DNA of 64,000 bases, from positions 5,270,001-5,334,000 of the forward strand of contig NZ_AP022614.1 of assembly GCF_010730575.1 (NCBI RefSeq), read 5' to 3'. The DNA is from Mycobacterium parmense. Lineage in GTDB: Bacteria > Actinomycetota > Actinomycetes > Mycobacteriales > Mycobacteriaceae. Under the pieces are notes generated by a model. It was not told the origin of the DNA and made no database searches. It worked only from the letters and a program-made list of their open reading frames with translations. The position numbers and the translations under genes were made by a program. Shown here in pieces: positions 9,361-18,722 of the stretch; the stretch's first letter is position 1; each line of letters begins with the position of its first letter.

Positions 9361-10446
9361 CTAAGCGAGGCGGCCGGCCGCGGCGGCGACGCGCTCGTCA
9401 GTGGCGGTCAGCGCAACCCGCACATGCTGTGCACCGCGCGGGCCGTAGAACTCGCCGGGCGCCACCAGGATGCCGCGCGTGGCCAACCACGGATGCTGTC
9501 CCGGCATGGCTCACCGCGGGTGGCCCACAAGTAGAGTCCTGCTTCCGAATAGTCGATAGCAAAACCGGCTGAGCGCAGCGCCGGCAACAGGGCCGCCCGC
9601 CGCCGCGCGTACCGCTCGCGCTGCAGCTTTTCGTGATCGTCGTCGTCCAGCGCGGCCACCATGGCAGCCTGCACCGGCGTCGGCACCATCATTCCTGGCA
9701 TGTCTGCGTACTGCCAGCAGTTCGACGACCAGGGCGGGATCACCGGCGACGAAACCGGCCCGGTATCCCGCGAGCGACGAGCTCTTCGAGAGCGAGTGCA
9801 GCGCTAGCAGCCCGGTGTGGTCGCCATCGCAGATGGACGGATGCAGCACCGACAATGGCTCGGCATCCCAGCCCAATCCCAGGTAGCACTCGTCGGAAGC
9901 CACCACAACGCCACGATCGCGCGACCACCCCACCACCTTGCGCAGGTGTTCGGCGCCCAGCACGCGCCCGGTCGGGTTGCTCGGGGAGTTCAGATACACC
10001 AGTGTCACCGATTGCGGGCCCAACTGGGTCAGCGAGTCCGCGAGCAGCACCTGCGCTCCCGCCAGCCGGGCGCCGACGTCATACGTCGGATACGCCAGTT
10101 CCGGCGCCACGACCACATCCGCTGGGCCCAGGCCCAGCAGGGTCGGTAGCCAGGCGATGAGTTCTTTGCTACCGATCACCGGCAGCACGGCCGCCTTGGT
10201 CAGCCCGGTGATGCCGAAGCGGCGGTCAAGGGCAGCCACTGCCGCTTCACGCAGCCGCGCAGTACCGGCGGTTGCCGGATAGCCCGGCGCGGAACTGGCG
10301 GCCGCCAACGCCTCTCGGATCACCGGCGCAACCGGATCTACCGGAGTGCCGATGGACAAGTCGACGATGCCGTCCGGATGGGACCCGGCCAGCGCCTCCG
10401 CCTCGGCCGACGTGTCCCAAGGGAAATCCGGCAGGGAGGCCGACAC
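9361..10446 (-). pseudogene. Aminotransferase (succinyldiaminopimelate transaminase-like, Rv1178 type), frameshifted
   Basis: A fold-type I PLP aminotransferase lying just downstream of fdxC, the arrangement seen in mycobacteria as Rv1177-Rv1178. The GTG at 10446 gives V-S-A-S-L-P-D-F-P-W-D. Core motifs are YLNSPSNPTGRVLG, DECYLGLGWD and the PLP-lysine region HSLSKSSSLAGYRAGF. An extra base at about 9696 shifts the frame after LLAVRRHA; the correct frame continues MMVPTPVQAAMVAALDDDDH. A second shift follows GEPCRDS near 9510, after which GILVAPGEFYG and the normal C-terminus continue in yet another frame to a stop at 9361. As written no full enzyme can be made. Confidence 0.8.
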
Positions 10447-10508
10447 TCCCCTGCGAGCGGGTGGTACCCCCAGTCGGCCCATCCCGGGCTTCTGCAGCAC
10501 CGGCGCGC

Positions 10509-10835
10509 TCAGTCGCCTTCGCCCTGCGGTGGCAGATCCTTCACCACTTGGGGATCGTTCTCGGTCATGCCGACCTTGGCCGCACCACCCGGCGACCCCA
10601 GCTCAACGAAAAAGTCGGCGTTGATCTGCGTGTACTGGCTCCACTGTTCGGGCACATCGTCTTCGTAGTAGATCGCTTCGACAGGGCAGACCGGTTCACA
10701 AGCCCCACAGTCGACGCATTCATCGGGGTGGATGTAGAGCATCCGAGCACCCTCGTAGATGCAGTCGACCGGGCACTCCTCAATGCATGCCTTGTCCTTG
10801 ATGTCGACGCAGGGTTCGGCAATTGTGTACGTCAC
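10509..10835 (-). CDS. fdxC: Seven-iron ferredoxin FdxC
   Basis: A 108-aa 3Fe-4S/4Fe-4S ferredoxin, an electron carrier. It has CVDIKDKACIEECPVDC near the N-terminus and CVDCGACEPVCPVEAIYYED as the second cluster motif, followed by the actinobacterial tail VPEQWSQYTQINADFF. GGAGAC lies a few bases before the ATG. It is intact although the downstream aminotransferase is broken. The likely promoter lies in the roughly 340-bp gap to its right. Confidence 0.95.
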   Translation of the reverse strand: MTYTIAEPCVDIKDKACIEECPVDCIYEGARMLYIHPDECVDCGACEPVCPVEAIYYEDDVPEQWSQYTQINADFFVELGSPGGAAKVGMTENDPQVVKDLPPQGEGD

Positions 10836-11183
10836 GGACGTCTCCTCAAGGTGTCCTCCATGTAATGCCCCGTGTGGGCTGCCGTTCGCATTGTCGCGGC
10901 GGTTCTGGACCGCTTCCAGACAAAGCGTTTGATTACTGATACTAGACGTTGCACATACACGTCAACCACTTGGCACGCCCGTCAGACCGCAGTGCTATGC
11001 ACCTAGTCGCACCTAGTCGCACAGCGGCGTGGTGTGCCATTTCTGCTGCCCGGATGGCACCGGCGTACGCGACCTTGGTGTCGCTGTGCGAACAGGCCGG
11101 CTCGGGCTACCAGTTACCCCCTGGTTGATCAAGTTCCTGTGGGAGTCCGATGCCCCAGAATTGGGGCGAGGAGGACTCGATTC
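10836..11183. other. Upstream region of fdxC and left flank of an IS3 element
   Basis: No gene seen. The part near 10930-10960 is relatively AT-rich (TTTGATTACTGATACTAGA) and is a plausible fdxC promoter on the minus strand. The part from about 11140, with TCCGATGCCCCAGAATTGGG, probably belongs to the left end of the IS3 element. Confidence 0.4.
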
Positions 11184-11462
11184 ATGGCACGTCGACGGCA
11201 TACACCGGAGCAGGTGGTCCGCAAGCTTCGTGAGGGTGAACGGCTGCTCGGTGAGGGCAAAGACCTCGGGGAGGTCTGCCGGCATCTGGAGGTCAGTGAG
11301 CAGACCTGGCATCGCTGGCGAAATCAGTACGGCGGGATGAAAGCCGAAGACACCAAACGGCTCAAGGAGCTTGAGCGGGAGAATCAGCGGCTCAAGAAGC
11401 TGGTCGCCGAGCAGGCCCTCGACATCGACATGCTCAAGGAGATGAGCCGGGGAAACTGGTGA
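11184..11462 (+). CDS. IS3-family transposase OrfA
   Basis: A 92-aa helix-turn-helix protein, MARRRHTPEQVVRKLREGER, with the HTH segment EVCRHLEVSEQTWHRWRNQY and a leucine-zipper-like C-terminus LKELERENQRLKKLVAEQAL. This is the usual OrfA of IS3 elements. The start ATG is preceded by GGAGGACTC. Its stop TGA overlaps the GTG start of OrfB. It appears complete. Confidence 0.85.
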   Translation: MARRRHTPEQVVRKLREGERLLGEGKDLGEVCRHLEVSEQTWHRWRNQYGGMKAEDTKRLKELERENQRLKKLVAEQALDIDMLKEMSRGNW

Positions 11463-12105
11463 GCCCCGACCGTCGGCGGCGAGCGGTGGTGATGCTCGTC
11501 GAGCGGTTCGGGGTCTCGCAGCGGCGTGCCTGCCGGGTGGTCGGCCAACACCGCTCGGTGCAGCAGTATGGGCCGCAACGACCCGATGGCGTCGAACAGC
11601 GGCTGCGCGCCTGACTGCGGGAGATCGCCATCAGCCATCCGCGGTGGGGCTGGCGCAAGGCGCACGCCATCGCCAAGTCAGAAGGCCTCGTGGTCAATCC
11701 CAAACGCACGCACCGATTGTGGAAAGACGAACGGCTGCAACGTCCGTCGAAGACCCGCAAGCGGCTGCGCCTGGGCCACAGTGCGGCGCACCGGCGCATG
11801 GCGGCGGCCCGCCCCGATCACGTGTGGGCGCTGGACTACCAGCACGACCTCACCGTCGACGGCCGCCAGCTGCGTTTCCTCAACGTCATCGACGAGTTCA
11901 CCCGCGAGGCGTTGGCGACACGGCCACGTCGGTCGTGGAACGCCGATCAGACCACCGGACTGCTCGACGAACTGATCATGACCACTGGCCGCAAGCCCGA
12001 ACACATCCGAATGGACAACGGACCCGAACTGACCAGTCACGCCCTCGCCGACTGGGCCCGCTTCGGCTCGGTAGGCGCCGTGTTCATCCAACCCGGCGCA
12101 CCGTG
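11459..12105 (+). pseudogene. IS3-family transposase OrfB, nonsense-mutated and truncated
   Basis: The rve-type catalytic protein of the IS3 element. The frame reads SPDRRRRAVVMLVERFGVSQ and is stopped by TGA at 11612, where relatives have a tryptophan codon. It then continues as ISHPRWGWRKAHAIA, DHVWALDYQHDLTVDGRQLR, FLNVIDEFTREAL and MDNGPELTSHALADW. Similarity ends at about 12105 (IQPGAPC), before the third catalytic acidic residue. The element is therefore dead and its right end has been removed by the junction with the next fragment. Confidence 0.8.
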
Positions 12106-12299
12106 TTCGGGGGCATTCAGGTTGAGCACTTGGGGGTAGCGATCCGGCACTGACGGTGATCAGTTCGTCGGCCGGTCGTTTCTGCGTTTGGTCTTTGTGG
12201 TGTCGGGGCGGCACGGTGATCACGTCGTTGTGGGCGGCGGCCCTCCCGATGTCTCTGGGCGGAGTCTGCGGGAGGGCCGTCTTCGCGCTTGGAGGCGCA

Positions 12300-12788
12300 G
12301 TGGTCACGGTAGAGGCAGATGTCGATGTGGTCGAGCGCAGGCTGGCGGCGGGCGAGTTGAGCTGCCCGGCATGCAGCAGCGTGCTGGCGCGTTGGGGGTG
12401 GGCCAGGCCGCGACAGCTGCGCGGTCGGGACGGGTCGGTGCGGTTGTGTCCTCGCCGGTCGCGATGCACCGGCTGCGGGGTGACGCATGTGTTGTTGCCC
12501 GTGACCGCGTTGCTGCGCCGTGCCGACACTGCGGCGGTGATCGTGTCGGCGCTGGCTGCCAAGGCGTTGCGGCGGCGGGTGGGGTTTCGCCGGATCGCGG
12601 CCGACTTGGCCCGTCCGGTGGAGACGGTGCGGGGCTGGCTGCGTCGCTTCGCCGAGCGGGCCGAGGCGGTGCGGTCAATGTTCACGGTCTGGTTGCGCGC
12701 GGTGGACCCCGATCCGGTGATGCCTGAGCCGGCCGGCGGGGTGGTCGCCGATGCGGTGACGGTGATCGCCGCGGTCGCGGGCCCATTT
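12300..12788 (+). pseudogene. N-terminal part of a DUF6431-type zinc-ribbon/HTH transposon protein
   Basis: The GTG at 12300 has GGAGG a few bases upstream. The product shows two CxxC pairs, LSCPACSSVL and RCTGCGVTH, forming a likely zinc ribbon. A helix-turn-helix, FRRIAADLARPVETVRGWLR, follows. The family continues for roughly another 50 residues, but here the sequence ends in AVAGPFR and a stop. The missing tail (VIERRFALPEVSLAEV...) lies 4.4 kb to the left on the opposite strand, at 8233-8395. In related elements this gene sits directly upstream of the DDE transposase. Confidence 0.65.
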
Positions 12789-13000
12789 CGATGATCGACC
12801 CGACATATCACGTGATCGAGGACCCCGCGAAGGCCGGCAGGCCCGGGGACTCCGGGGAATCCGGGCAACGCAGCGAAACGTAATCTTTTGGCCGGATATC
12901 GGGCTGACCCGAGGGGTGTAAATGGCCGAAAGCCGGGCAGTTAGATTCGTTAACTAGTGGGCGGTGTACGTCATGCCCGCGGTCGACGGAAAGGACAGCT
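12789..13000. other. Spacer with no gene recognised
   Basis: This lies between the DUF6431 fragment and the hydrolase remnant. It has in-frame stops in all frames of interest and is probably the original upstream region of the hydrolase. Despite the break in the DUF6431 gene at its left edge, I find no continuation of the permease truncated at 8396. Confidence 0.4.
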
Positions 13001-13400
13001 GTGAAGCGACTGGCAGCCGTGTTGGTGTCCGTGTTGGGTTTCGCATTCACCGCCAATGGTTACCGGGCGCTGACTAAGCGCCCGTACGGCTCGGTTTTCG
13101 CGTCGGAACTTCCAATGCAATCGCTCGGCGTCCAGGTCACGGCGCTGGCGGCGGTGGCTGGGGCTGCTGGGCTTGCGCCACGTCGGGCGAAAGGCCGACG
13201 AACCGCTGACCGCTGCGCTCGATGCCGGCCTGGGTCCCGAGCGTCGCACCGAGTCGGGCGATCTATGGAAGCGGCCCGCGCCCGCAGGTGCGACCGCGAA
13301 GAAACCTGGCGTGGGACGAATGCTGCGGATCTACCGTGACTACGCGCATGACGGCGATATCAGTTACGGGGAGTGCGGCTCCAGGAACCATCTCGACATC
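13001..13400 (+). pseudogene. Alpha/beta hydrolase (Lip-type carboxylesterase), N-terminal remnant
   Basis: The GTG at 13001 gives VKRLAAVLVSVLGFAFTANG, then YRALTKRPYG, a membrane-anchored N-terminus as in mycobacterial Lip esterases. After a frameshift near 13165 the text resumes as LRHVGRKADEPLTAALDAGL and RIYRDYAHDGDISYGECGSR, NHLDI. That block precedes the HGGGW motif in intact relatives. The homology ends at about 13400, where the sequence joins the reductase gene, so the catalytic domain is entirely missing. Confidence 0.65.
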
Positions 13401-14482
13401 TGCTCCGGTCCAGGTCGGGCCAGTGGGGCGTCGGCAACGTCGGAACGGTGGCGCTTCGCCATTTCGTCGGTAACCCTGCGTACGAGGTGGTCGGCGTGCT
13501 CTGTAATCGTCCGGAAAAAGTTGGCAAGGATGCCGGTGAGCTCGTCGGCGCCGCGCCGATCGGTGTGCTTGCGACCACCGACAAGGAAGCCATCGAAGCG
13601 CTTGACGCCGATTGCGTGTTCTATGCGCCACTTTGGTCCGATCCCGAAGAGGTCTGCCGTCTGCTGCGCGGGGGCAAGAACGTCGTCGCCTCGGGTGGCG
13701 CATGGTGGTATCGAACCGAACACAGCAAGGCGGATATCGACAAGATCGACGCAGCGTGTCACGAGGGCGGTACTTCGTTCCACGCAGGTGGTATCAATCC
13801 TGGCTTTGCCGGAGACCTGCTCGTGCTGACGCTGGCCCGAATCGTCAGCCGGATCGACGCTATCCACATCTACGAGGTGGTGAATTTCGGCAAGGACACT
13901 TTGAAGTACCTGCACGAGATGGGGATGGGGAGCGATCCCGAAGAGTTTCTGGCCGGACCGAATCTCCTGGGGAACGCATGGCCGTTGTTCGCCCAGTCGA
14001 TGGCCATGGTGGCGGACGGATTCGGCAAGACGGTCGACAAGTACACAACGGATGTAGAGTTAGGGACGGCCACGCGCGACATCCGGTACGAAGGGGGGCC
14101 GACCAGCGACATGCCAGGCTTTAAGGGCGTGATCAAGAAGGGAACAGTCGCCTCACAGCATCACAAGTGGACGACTTGGGTGGACAACAAGACCTTCATC
14201 ACATTCCACGAGATGTACACGATGGACGAATACAATGCCATTGAGCCGCAGCCTGATTGGGGCGGTCACTATCACTATCGCATCGTGATCGAGGGCGACG
14301 AACCCACCGAGCTGATCCTCCAAGCGCCTCCGGATGCGCAGGGCAACTACCCGAAGCCGGGCTACACCTGGACCGCGATGGGCCCCGCGAACGCGATTCC
14401 AGCCGTTTGTGACGCCCCGCCTGGATTCCTCACCCATAAGGAGCTCGGGCTTGTGCCGCTGCGCGGCCTGGTGCGCTTGTAG
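13400..14482 (+). CDS. DapB-like NAD(P)H-dependent reductase/amine dehydrogenase, 5' end altered
   Basis: From about 13418 the frame reads QWGVGNVGTVALRHFVGNPA, the dinucleotide-binding N-terminus of dihydrodipicolinate reductase-like proteins. VVASGGAWWYR and FHAGGINPGFAGDLLVLTLA follow, through to LGLVPLRGLVRL. The family usually starts with M-x5-IQWGVG, but here the first few codons are replaced by the hydrolase remnant. The open frame can start at GTG 13373 inside that remnant. About 355 aa of normal sequence remain, so a slightly altered protein may still be made. The reaction is not known for most members of this family. Confidence 0.75.
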   Translation: MLRSRSGQWGVGNVGTVALRHFVGNPAYEVVGVLCNRPEKVGKDAGELVGAAPIGVLATTDKEAIEALDADCVFYAPLWSDPEEVCRLLRGGKNVVASGGAWWYRTEHSKADIDKIDAACHEGGTSFHAGGINPGFAGDLLVLTLARIVSRIDAIHIYEVVNFGKDTLKYLHEMGMGSDPEEFLAGPNLLGNAWPLFAQSMAMVADGFGKTVDKYTTDVELGTATRDIRYEGGPTSDMPGFKGVIKKGTVASQHHKWTTWVDNKTFITFHEMYTMDEYNAIEPQPDWGGHYHYRIVIEGDEPTELILQAPPDAQGNYPKPGYTWTAMGPANAIPAVCDAPPGFLTHKELGLVPLRGLVRL

Positions 14483-14655
14483 CGATTACAAAACCGCTGG
14501 GCCCGAATCAGCCGGGAGACGGCGGGAGGATCCCGCGAATCCGGGCCGTGAGCCACGAGGCCACCGCTCAGGTTTTGCGCGCCGTCAATGAGCTTGCGGA
14601 CCAGGAGGGTTCTCGCTCCGGCGGGTATTTCGTGCGGGCAGTGGGGGCGATGAAG

Positions 14656-15390
14656 CCACGTCATCCTTGCGGTCGGGGTCGCTGTCACCTCGGTGCCGGC
14701 GGTGTCAAAAATCTTCGCCGACCTGAAAATCCTGGACACACGGTTCAGGCAAGACGACTCTGCATCCGTGGCAGATGTTCTGGCACCTTTTCGCAACGGT
14801 GGCCTACTTCATCCTCGGGCTCAAGCTTGTTCCACGCGTCATCAAGCGCATCAACACTTCTCGCTGGAATGTCTTTGCGCGGCAGTCGCCCACCGGCTAC
14901 CCCATAGCGGTCCTGCTGGCATACTGCGCAGTTGTCGGAGCCCTCGACGTCAACCTCGTCTTCGCGGCGTTCCTCGCAGGTTTTGCCGTCGCGCATAGGA
15001 AGCGCAGGATCTTCGCCGACGCGCTCGAGGCAATCGGCAAAGTCTCCTTCGCCTTCTTCATTCCCATCTACTTCGCGATCGTCGGCCTGAAGCTGGATCT
15101 CATCCGCGGCGTCTCGGTATGGATGATCGTCATCTTCATTGTCGGCACCTGCGCGATCAAAGTGATGTCGGTATCGCTCGCCGGGCGGTTCGCGGGTTTC
15201 CGGGGACTTGACCTGATCAACCTTGCGATCACCACCAACGCCCGCGGTGGCCCCGGCATCGTTTTGGCCAATGTCGCCTTCGACGCCGGCATCATCAGCT
15301 CAAAGTTCTACACCACACAGGTAATCGCAGCCGTGCTCACCTCCCAGTTCGCCGGTACTTGGCTCGACTACGTCATGCGTAAAGGCTGGC
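14656..15390 (+). pseudogene. Cation:proton antiporter (CPA2/KefB-like), degraded
   Basis: A first segment reads VILAVGVAVTSVPAVSKIFA, then DLKILDTRF, in one frame. A second starts around 14775 in another frame with WHLFATVAYFILGLKLVPRV, NLVFAAFLAGFAVAHRKRRI, FAFFIPIYFAIVGLKLDLI and TNARGGPGIVLANVAFDAGI, ending GTWLDYVMRKGW. These are conserved parts of Na+/H+ exchanger domains. The N-terminal transmembrane half and the linker are missing, so it is a pseudogene. The right edge meets an IS256 element. Confidence 0.7.
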
Positions 15391-15464
15391 GGGACTGTCT
15401 GAACAACGGTGGATCTGATCTTGGTCTGTCACGCCGAGCGTGAGCTTGGCGGGAAGGACTGACG

Positions 15465-15974
15465 ATGTCAGAAACACTCGATCCTGTGGCGATGGAACTG
15501 GATCAACGGCAGCTCGCTGAGCAGCTGCTGGCGCAGGCAAAAGAACAGGGTGTCGAGCTGGTCGGCCCGAACGGGCTGCTGAATCAGTTGACCAAGAACG
15601 TGCTGGAGACCGCGCTGGATGCCGAGATGGCCGAGCACCTGGGCTATGACAAGCACGACCCTGCCGGGCGCGGCAGCGGGAACTCCCGCAACGACACCAG
15701 GGCCAAGACGGTGCTCACCGAGATCGGCGCCGTCGAGATCGAAGTGCCTCGCGACACCAACAGCAGCTTCGAGCCGCAGATTGTCAAGAAGCGTCAGCGT
15801 CGGCTGACGGGTATCGACGAGATCGTATTGTCACTCACGGCAAAGGGATTGACCACCGGTGAGGTCGCTGCCCACTTCGCCGACGTCTACGGCGCCACGG
15901 TATCCAAGGACACGATCTCGCGGATCACCGACAAGGTAGTCGCCGAGATGACCGACTGGTGTAACCGGCCACTG
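15465..15974 (+). pseudogene. IS256-family transposase, N-terminal fragment
   Basis: MSETLDPVAMELDQRQLAEQ, then LLNQLTKNVLETALDAEMAE, HLGYDKHDPAGRGSGNSRN, EIGAVEIEVPRD and KGLTTGEVAAHFADVYGATV are the standard N-terminal region of IS256 mutator transposases. Similarity stops after EMTDWCNRPL at about 15974, before the first catalytic aspartate. The remaining codons to 16013 belong to the adjoining IS30 end. Confidence 0.8.
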
Positions 15975-16006
15975 GTGCCCGGGCGGATTCCACTCATCGT
16001 TGCGAA

Positions 16007-16536
16007 TCAGTGAAGTGTGTACTGACGCTCCCATCGTCGCAGAAGTTCGGTCGGGGTGTTGTCCTTGAGGCACAGTCGTGGGCGGTCGTTGAGTTCATCG
16101 GCGATCTGCCGGAGTTGGCCGTCGTCCCAGATGCTGAGGTCGGTGCCCTTTGGTAAGTATTGGCGTACAAGCCCATTGGCGTTCTCATTACTTCCGCGTT
16201 GCCAAGGTGAGTGTGGGTCGGCGAAGTAGATCTTCAGCCCTGTCGCCGCCTCGATACGTTTGTGATGAAACATCTCGTTGCCCTGGTCCCAAGTCAGGGT
16301 CCGGCGCAGTTTGACCGGCATTTGGGTGAACGTTGCGATCAGGGCATCCCCGACATGCTGTGCCGAATGTCCATTCGGCAGTCGAATCAGCAGTGTTAGA
16401 CGCATCTTTCGTTCCACCAGCGTTGCGACCGCCGACCGCTGCTGGGCGCCGACGATGAGGTCACCCTCCCAGTGGCCCGCCTGTCGGCGGGTTTGGACGC
16501 TCGCCGGTCGCTCGTGGATTGACCGCAGCTTGGTGA
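16007..16536 (-). pseudogene. IS30-family transposase, C-terminal fragment
   Basis: On the minus strand it reads SIHERPASVQTRRQAGHWEG, DLIVGAQQRSAVATLVERK, LTWDQGNEMFHHKRI, DPHSPWQRGSNENANGLVRQ, YLPKGTDLS and a normal IS30 C-terminus RWERQYTLH with stop at 16007. The N-terminal DNA-binding part is missing; at about 16537 the sequence changes to a plus-strand serine recombinase remnant. The IS30 end at 15975-16006 truncates the IS256 fragment to its left. Confidence 0.75.
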
Positions 16537-16537
16537 G

Positions 16538-17114
16538 TTGTTTCAGCGCGCCGTCGATAGCGCGATCCGTACCGAGGCCGACACGCTGGAGCGCATTCGG
16601 CGGCTGGCAGCCCACTACGACGACGCGACGATCGCGCGTCTGCTCGCACGGCAGGGCGTGATGACTGCGACCGGGCTGGCGTTCACCCGCGACCGGGTTG
16701 GCAGCCTGCGCCGCAAACACGGTATCGCCGGGCCGACCGAGCCTGTCGTACCCGTCGGCGACGATGTACGCATGGTCAGTATCGCCGAAGCCGAGACGCT
16801 GCTGGGGCACCTCCCGCGCCACTCTCTACCGGTGGCTGGCAAGCGGCTTCATCCACGGCGAGCAACATCGCCCTGGCGACCCGTGGCGGATCCGCATCGA
16901 CCCCGAGCTACGCGCCAATATCACCCCAGACACACCCGACGGATGGGTTGGGCTCGAGCAGGCTGCCCGCCGACTCGGCGTGGCCAAACAGACCGTCCTG
17001 GATCGAATCCGCCGCGGAGAGCTCAACGCCGTCCACGTCAACCGTGGCCAACGCAAAGGCCTGGCCATCCAACTGCCGCTGCCGGAGGAGACCTTGTTCA
17101 CTACGGCGCCATGA
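16538..17114 (+). pseudogene. Serine recombinase-type transposon protein, C-terminal remnant
   Basis: The first frame gives AIRTEADTLERIRRLAAHYD, DATIARLLARQGVMTATGLA, FTRDRVGSLRRKHGI. After a shift near 16805 the second frame continues TSRATLYRWLASGFIHGEQH and GWVGLEQAARRLGVAKQTVL, DRIRRGELNAVHVNRGQRKG. Paired HTH/excisionase-like motifs of this kind occur at the C-terminus of large recombinase-family proteins in actinomycete mobile elements. The catalytic resolvase domain is absent, having been removed at the junction with the IS30 fragment. Confidence 0.55.
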
Positions 17115-17249
17115 AACGCCGACAGCAGCTTGTCGCATCCGGTCCAGAACACCTAATCGCACCACCCGCCCGACCATGAACACCAACAACAACGCAGCAT
17201 TCGGCCCGAATCTGGACCGAATGAGACAAACGACGAAAGGAAATTAGCA

Positions 17250-17318
17250 GTGAGAACCGGGATCGACCGGGTTGCCCAACTCGTCGCGCAGATCGATCGT
17301 TCGCTTGCGTTCATGAGT
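17250..17318 (+). other. Possible start of an unidentified gene cut by IS256
   Basis: GAAAGGAAATTAGCA precedes a GTG that reads MRTGIDRVAQLVAQIDRSLA. The homology context ends within about 20 codons, where the next IS256 frame begins on the other strand. I do not recognise the protein. Confidence 0.25.
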
Positions 17319-18666
17319 CTATGCGGTAGCGCTGACAGGCTCGGTTGGCACCAGGCCAGTTTCGGTGTGATTTTGCGGATTCCTTTGCGGCAGTTCGGTC
17401 GGTGGGTCGTGCAGCGATCTGCGTAGGTCGGCCAGCAGCCGCAGCCCGGCCGGGGTCATGGTGAACCCGCGCCATCCGGCGCTGGCGCGGTCGAGTACGG
17501 CCCACACCAGTGTGAGGCAGGAGTACTCGCCGGGCAGGCGGCCGATCACCTTGACTCTGCGCCGTGTTTCGCCGAAGGTGCGTTCGATGAAGTTGGAGTG
17601 TCGGGCCCTGGGCCAATGCTCACGGGGAAACCGCAGGTAGACGGTCAGCGAGTCGCGGTCATCGAGCAGGGCCCGCACTGCGGCCGGGTAGGAGTCGCGC
17701 CAGCGCTTGGCGAACGCGTCGGTCCTGTTTTGGGCGAGTTTGACCGCGGCGATGCCGGGTTCGACATCGGCTGGTAGGTCGAAGACCGCCCAATAATCGG
17801 CTTTGACGTCAGCTTGGGCATTCTTGGGCACCTTGGCCAGGATGTTTCTGGCGCGATGAATAAGACACCGCTGCCGCAACGCCGCGCCCATGGTGGTCTC
17901 GACCGCGCCGATCAGCCCGGGTGCGCCGTCGCTGATCACCAGCAGTGGGCACGCCAGGCCGCGTTCGCCGAGCCCGCGCAAGAACCCTTCCCAGGCCGCA
18001 CCGGATTCCGAGGAGGCCGCCTCAAGCCCGACGAACACCGGTTTGCCGTCGGTGTCGATACCCCACGCGGCCAGTACCGGCTCGGCTGAGGCGCCTGCGT
18101 GGTATTTAAAGTGCGACCCGTCCAGGAACAGGTAATCGAGCTCGACGTCGTCGAGGCGGCGAGCGCTCCACTGCTCGAACTGAGCCGTTGATGTCCTCGC
18201 AGATGCGCGACACCGTCGACTTCGACACCGCGGCGGCCTCGCCGAGCGCTTCGACCAGGGTGGCCTCCACGTCGCGGACCGACAACCCGCGCACGAACCC
18301 GGCGATCACCAATGCCTCCAATGCGTTGGTCTTGGTTACTCCCTTGCCGAACAGCTGGGAGGCGAACCGCTCGGTGGTGCCGCGCATCTTCGGCCGTGCC
18401 AGCGTCACCGGTCCCGCGGTGGTCTTCACCGTGGTCGGGCAGTATCCGTTGCGCATCCCGGCGCGGGCGTCCGCACAGCTCGCGGTCCGCTGGTAGCGGT
18501 CCCGGCCCAAAAACGCGGCCACTTCGGCCTCGATGGCGGTCTGCAGCAGCAACCGGGCACCAAGCCGGGCTACTTCCTCGATCGCGCCCGCCAGGTCCTC
18601 GCCGCCGGCGAACACACCATCAATTTCTGCCTGCAACCGCTGCACAGGCGATACCCTCTTCGACAC
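17319..18666 (-). pseudogene. IS256-family transposase with one frameshift
   Basis: The N-terminal frame (18106-18666) has LQTAIEAEVAAFLGRDRYQR, AGMRNGYCPTTVKTTAGPVT and RGLSVRDVEATLVEALGEAA. An extra G near 18187 shifts the frame. Without it the sequence continues DDVELDYLFLDGSHFKYHAG, GLEAASSESGAAWEGFLRGL, LLVISDGAPGLIGAVE and SNFIERTFGETRRRVKVIGR, to a stop at 17319. These are the DDE landmarks of the mutator family. The start is followed upstream by a terminal-type sequence near 18690-18725, but I could not find its inverted partner at the other side, so the right end by transcription may be lost. Confidence 0.8.
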
Positions 18667-18722
18667 GGACGTAGGCTCCTTCCATCAGACTGGCCGGTCT
18701 TCGAGGGAACCTACGTCCGGAT

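Noticed and set aside
8396..12790. Continuation of the truncated permease to the right of 12790, as a simple inversion would predict
   Set aside because: I looked for the permease C-terminus there and did not find it, so the rearrangement must have been more complex than one inversion, or that part was deleted.
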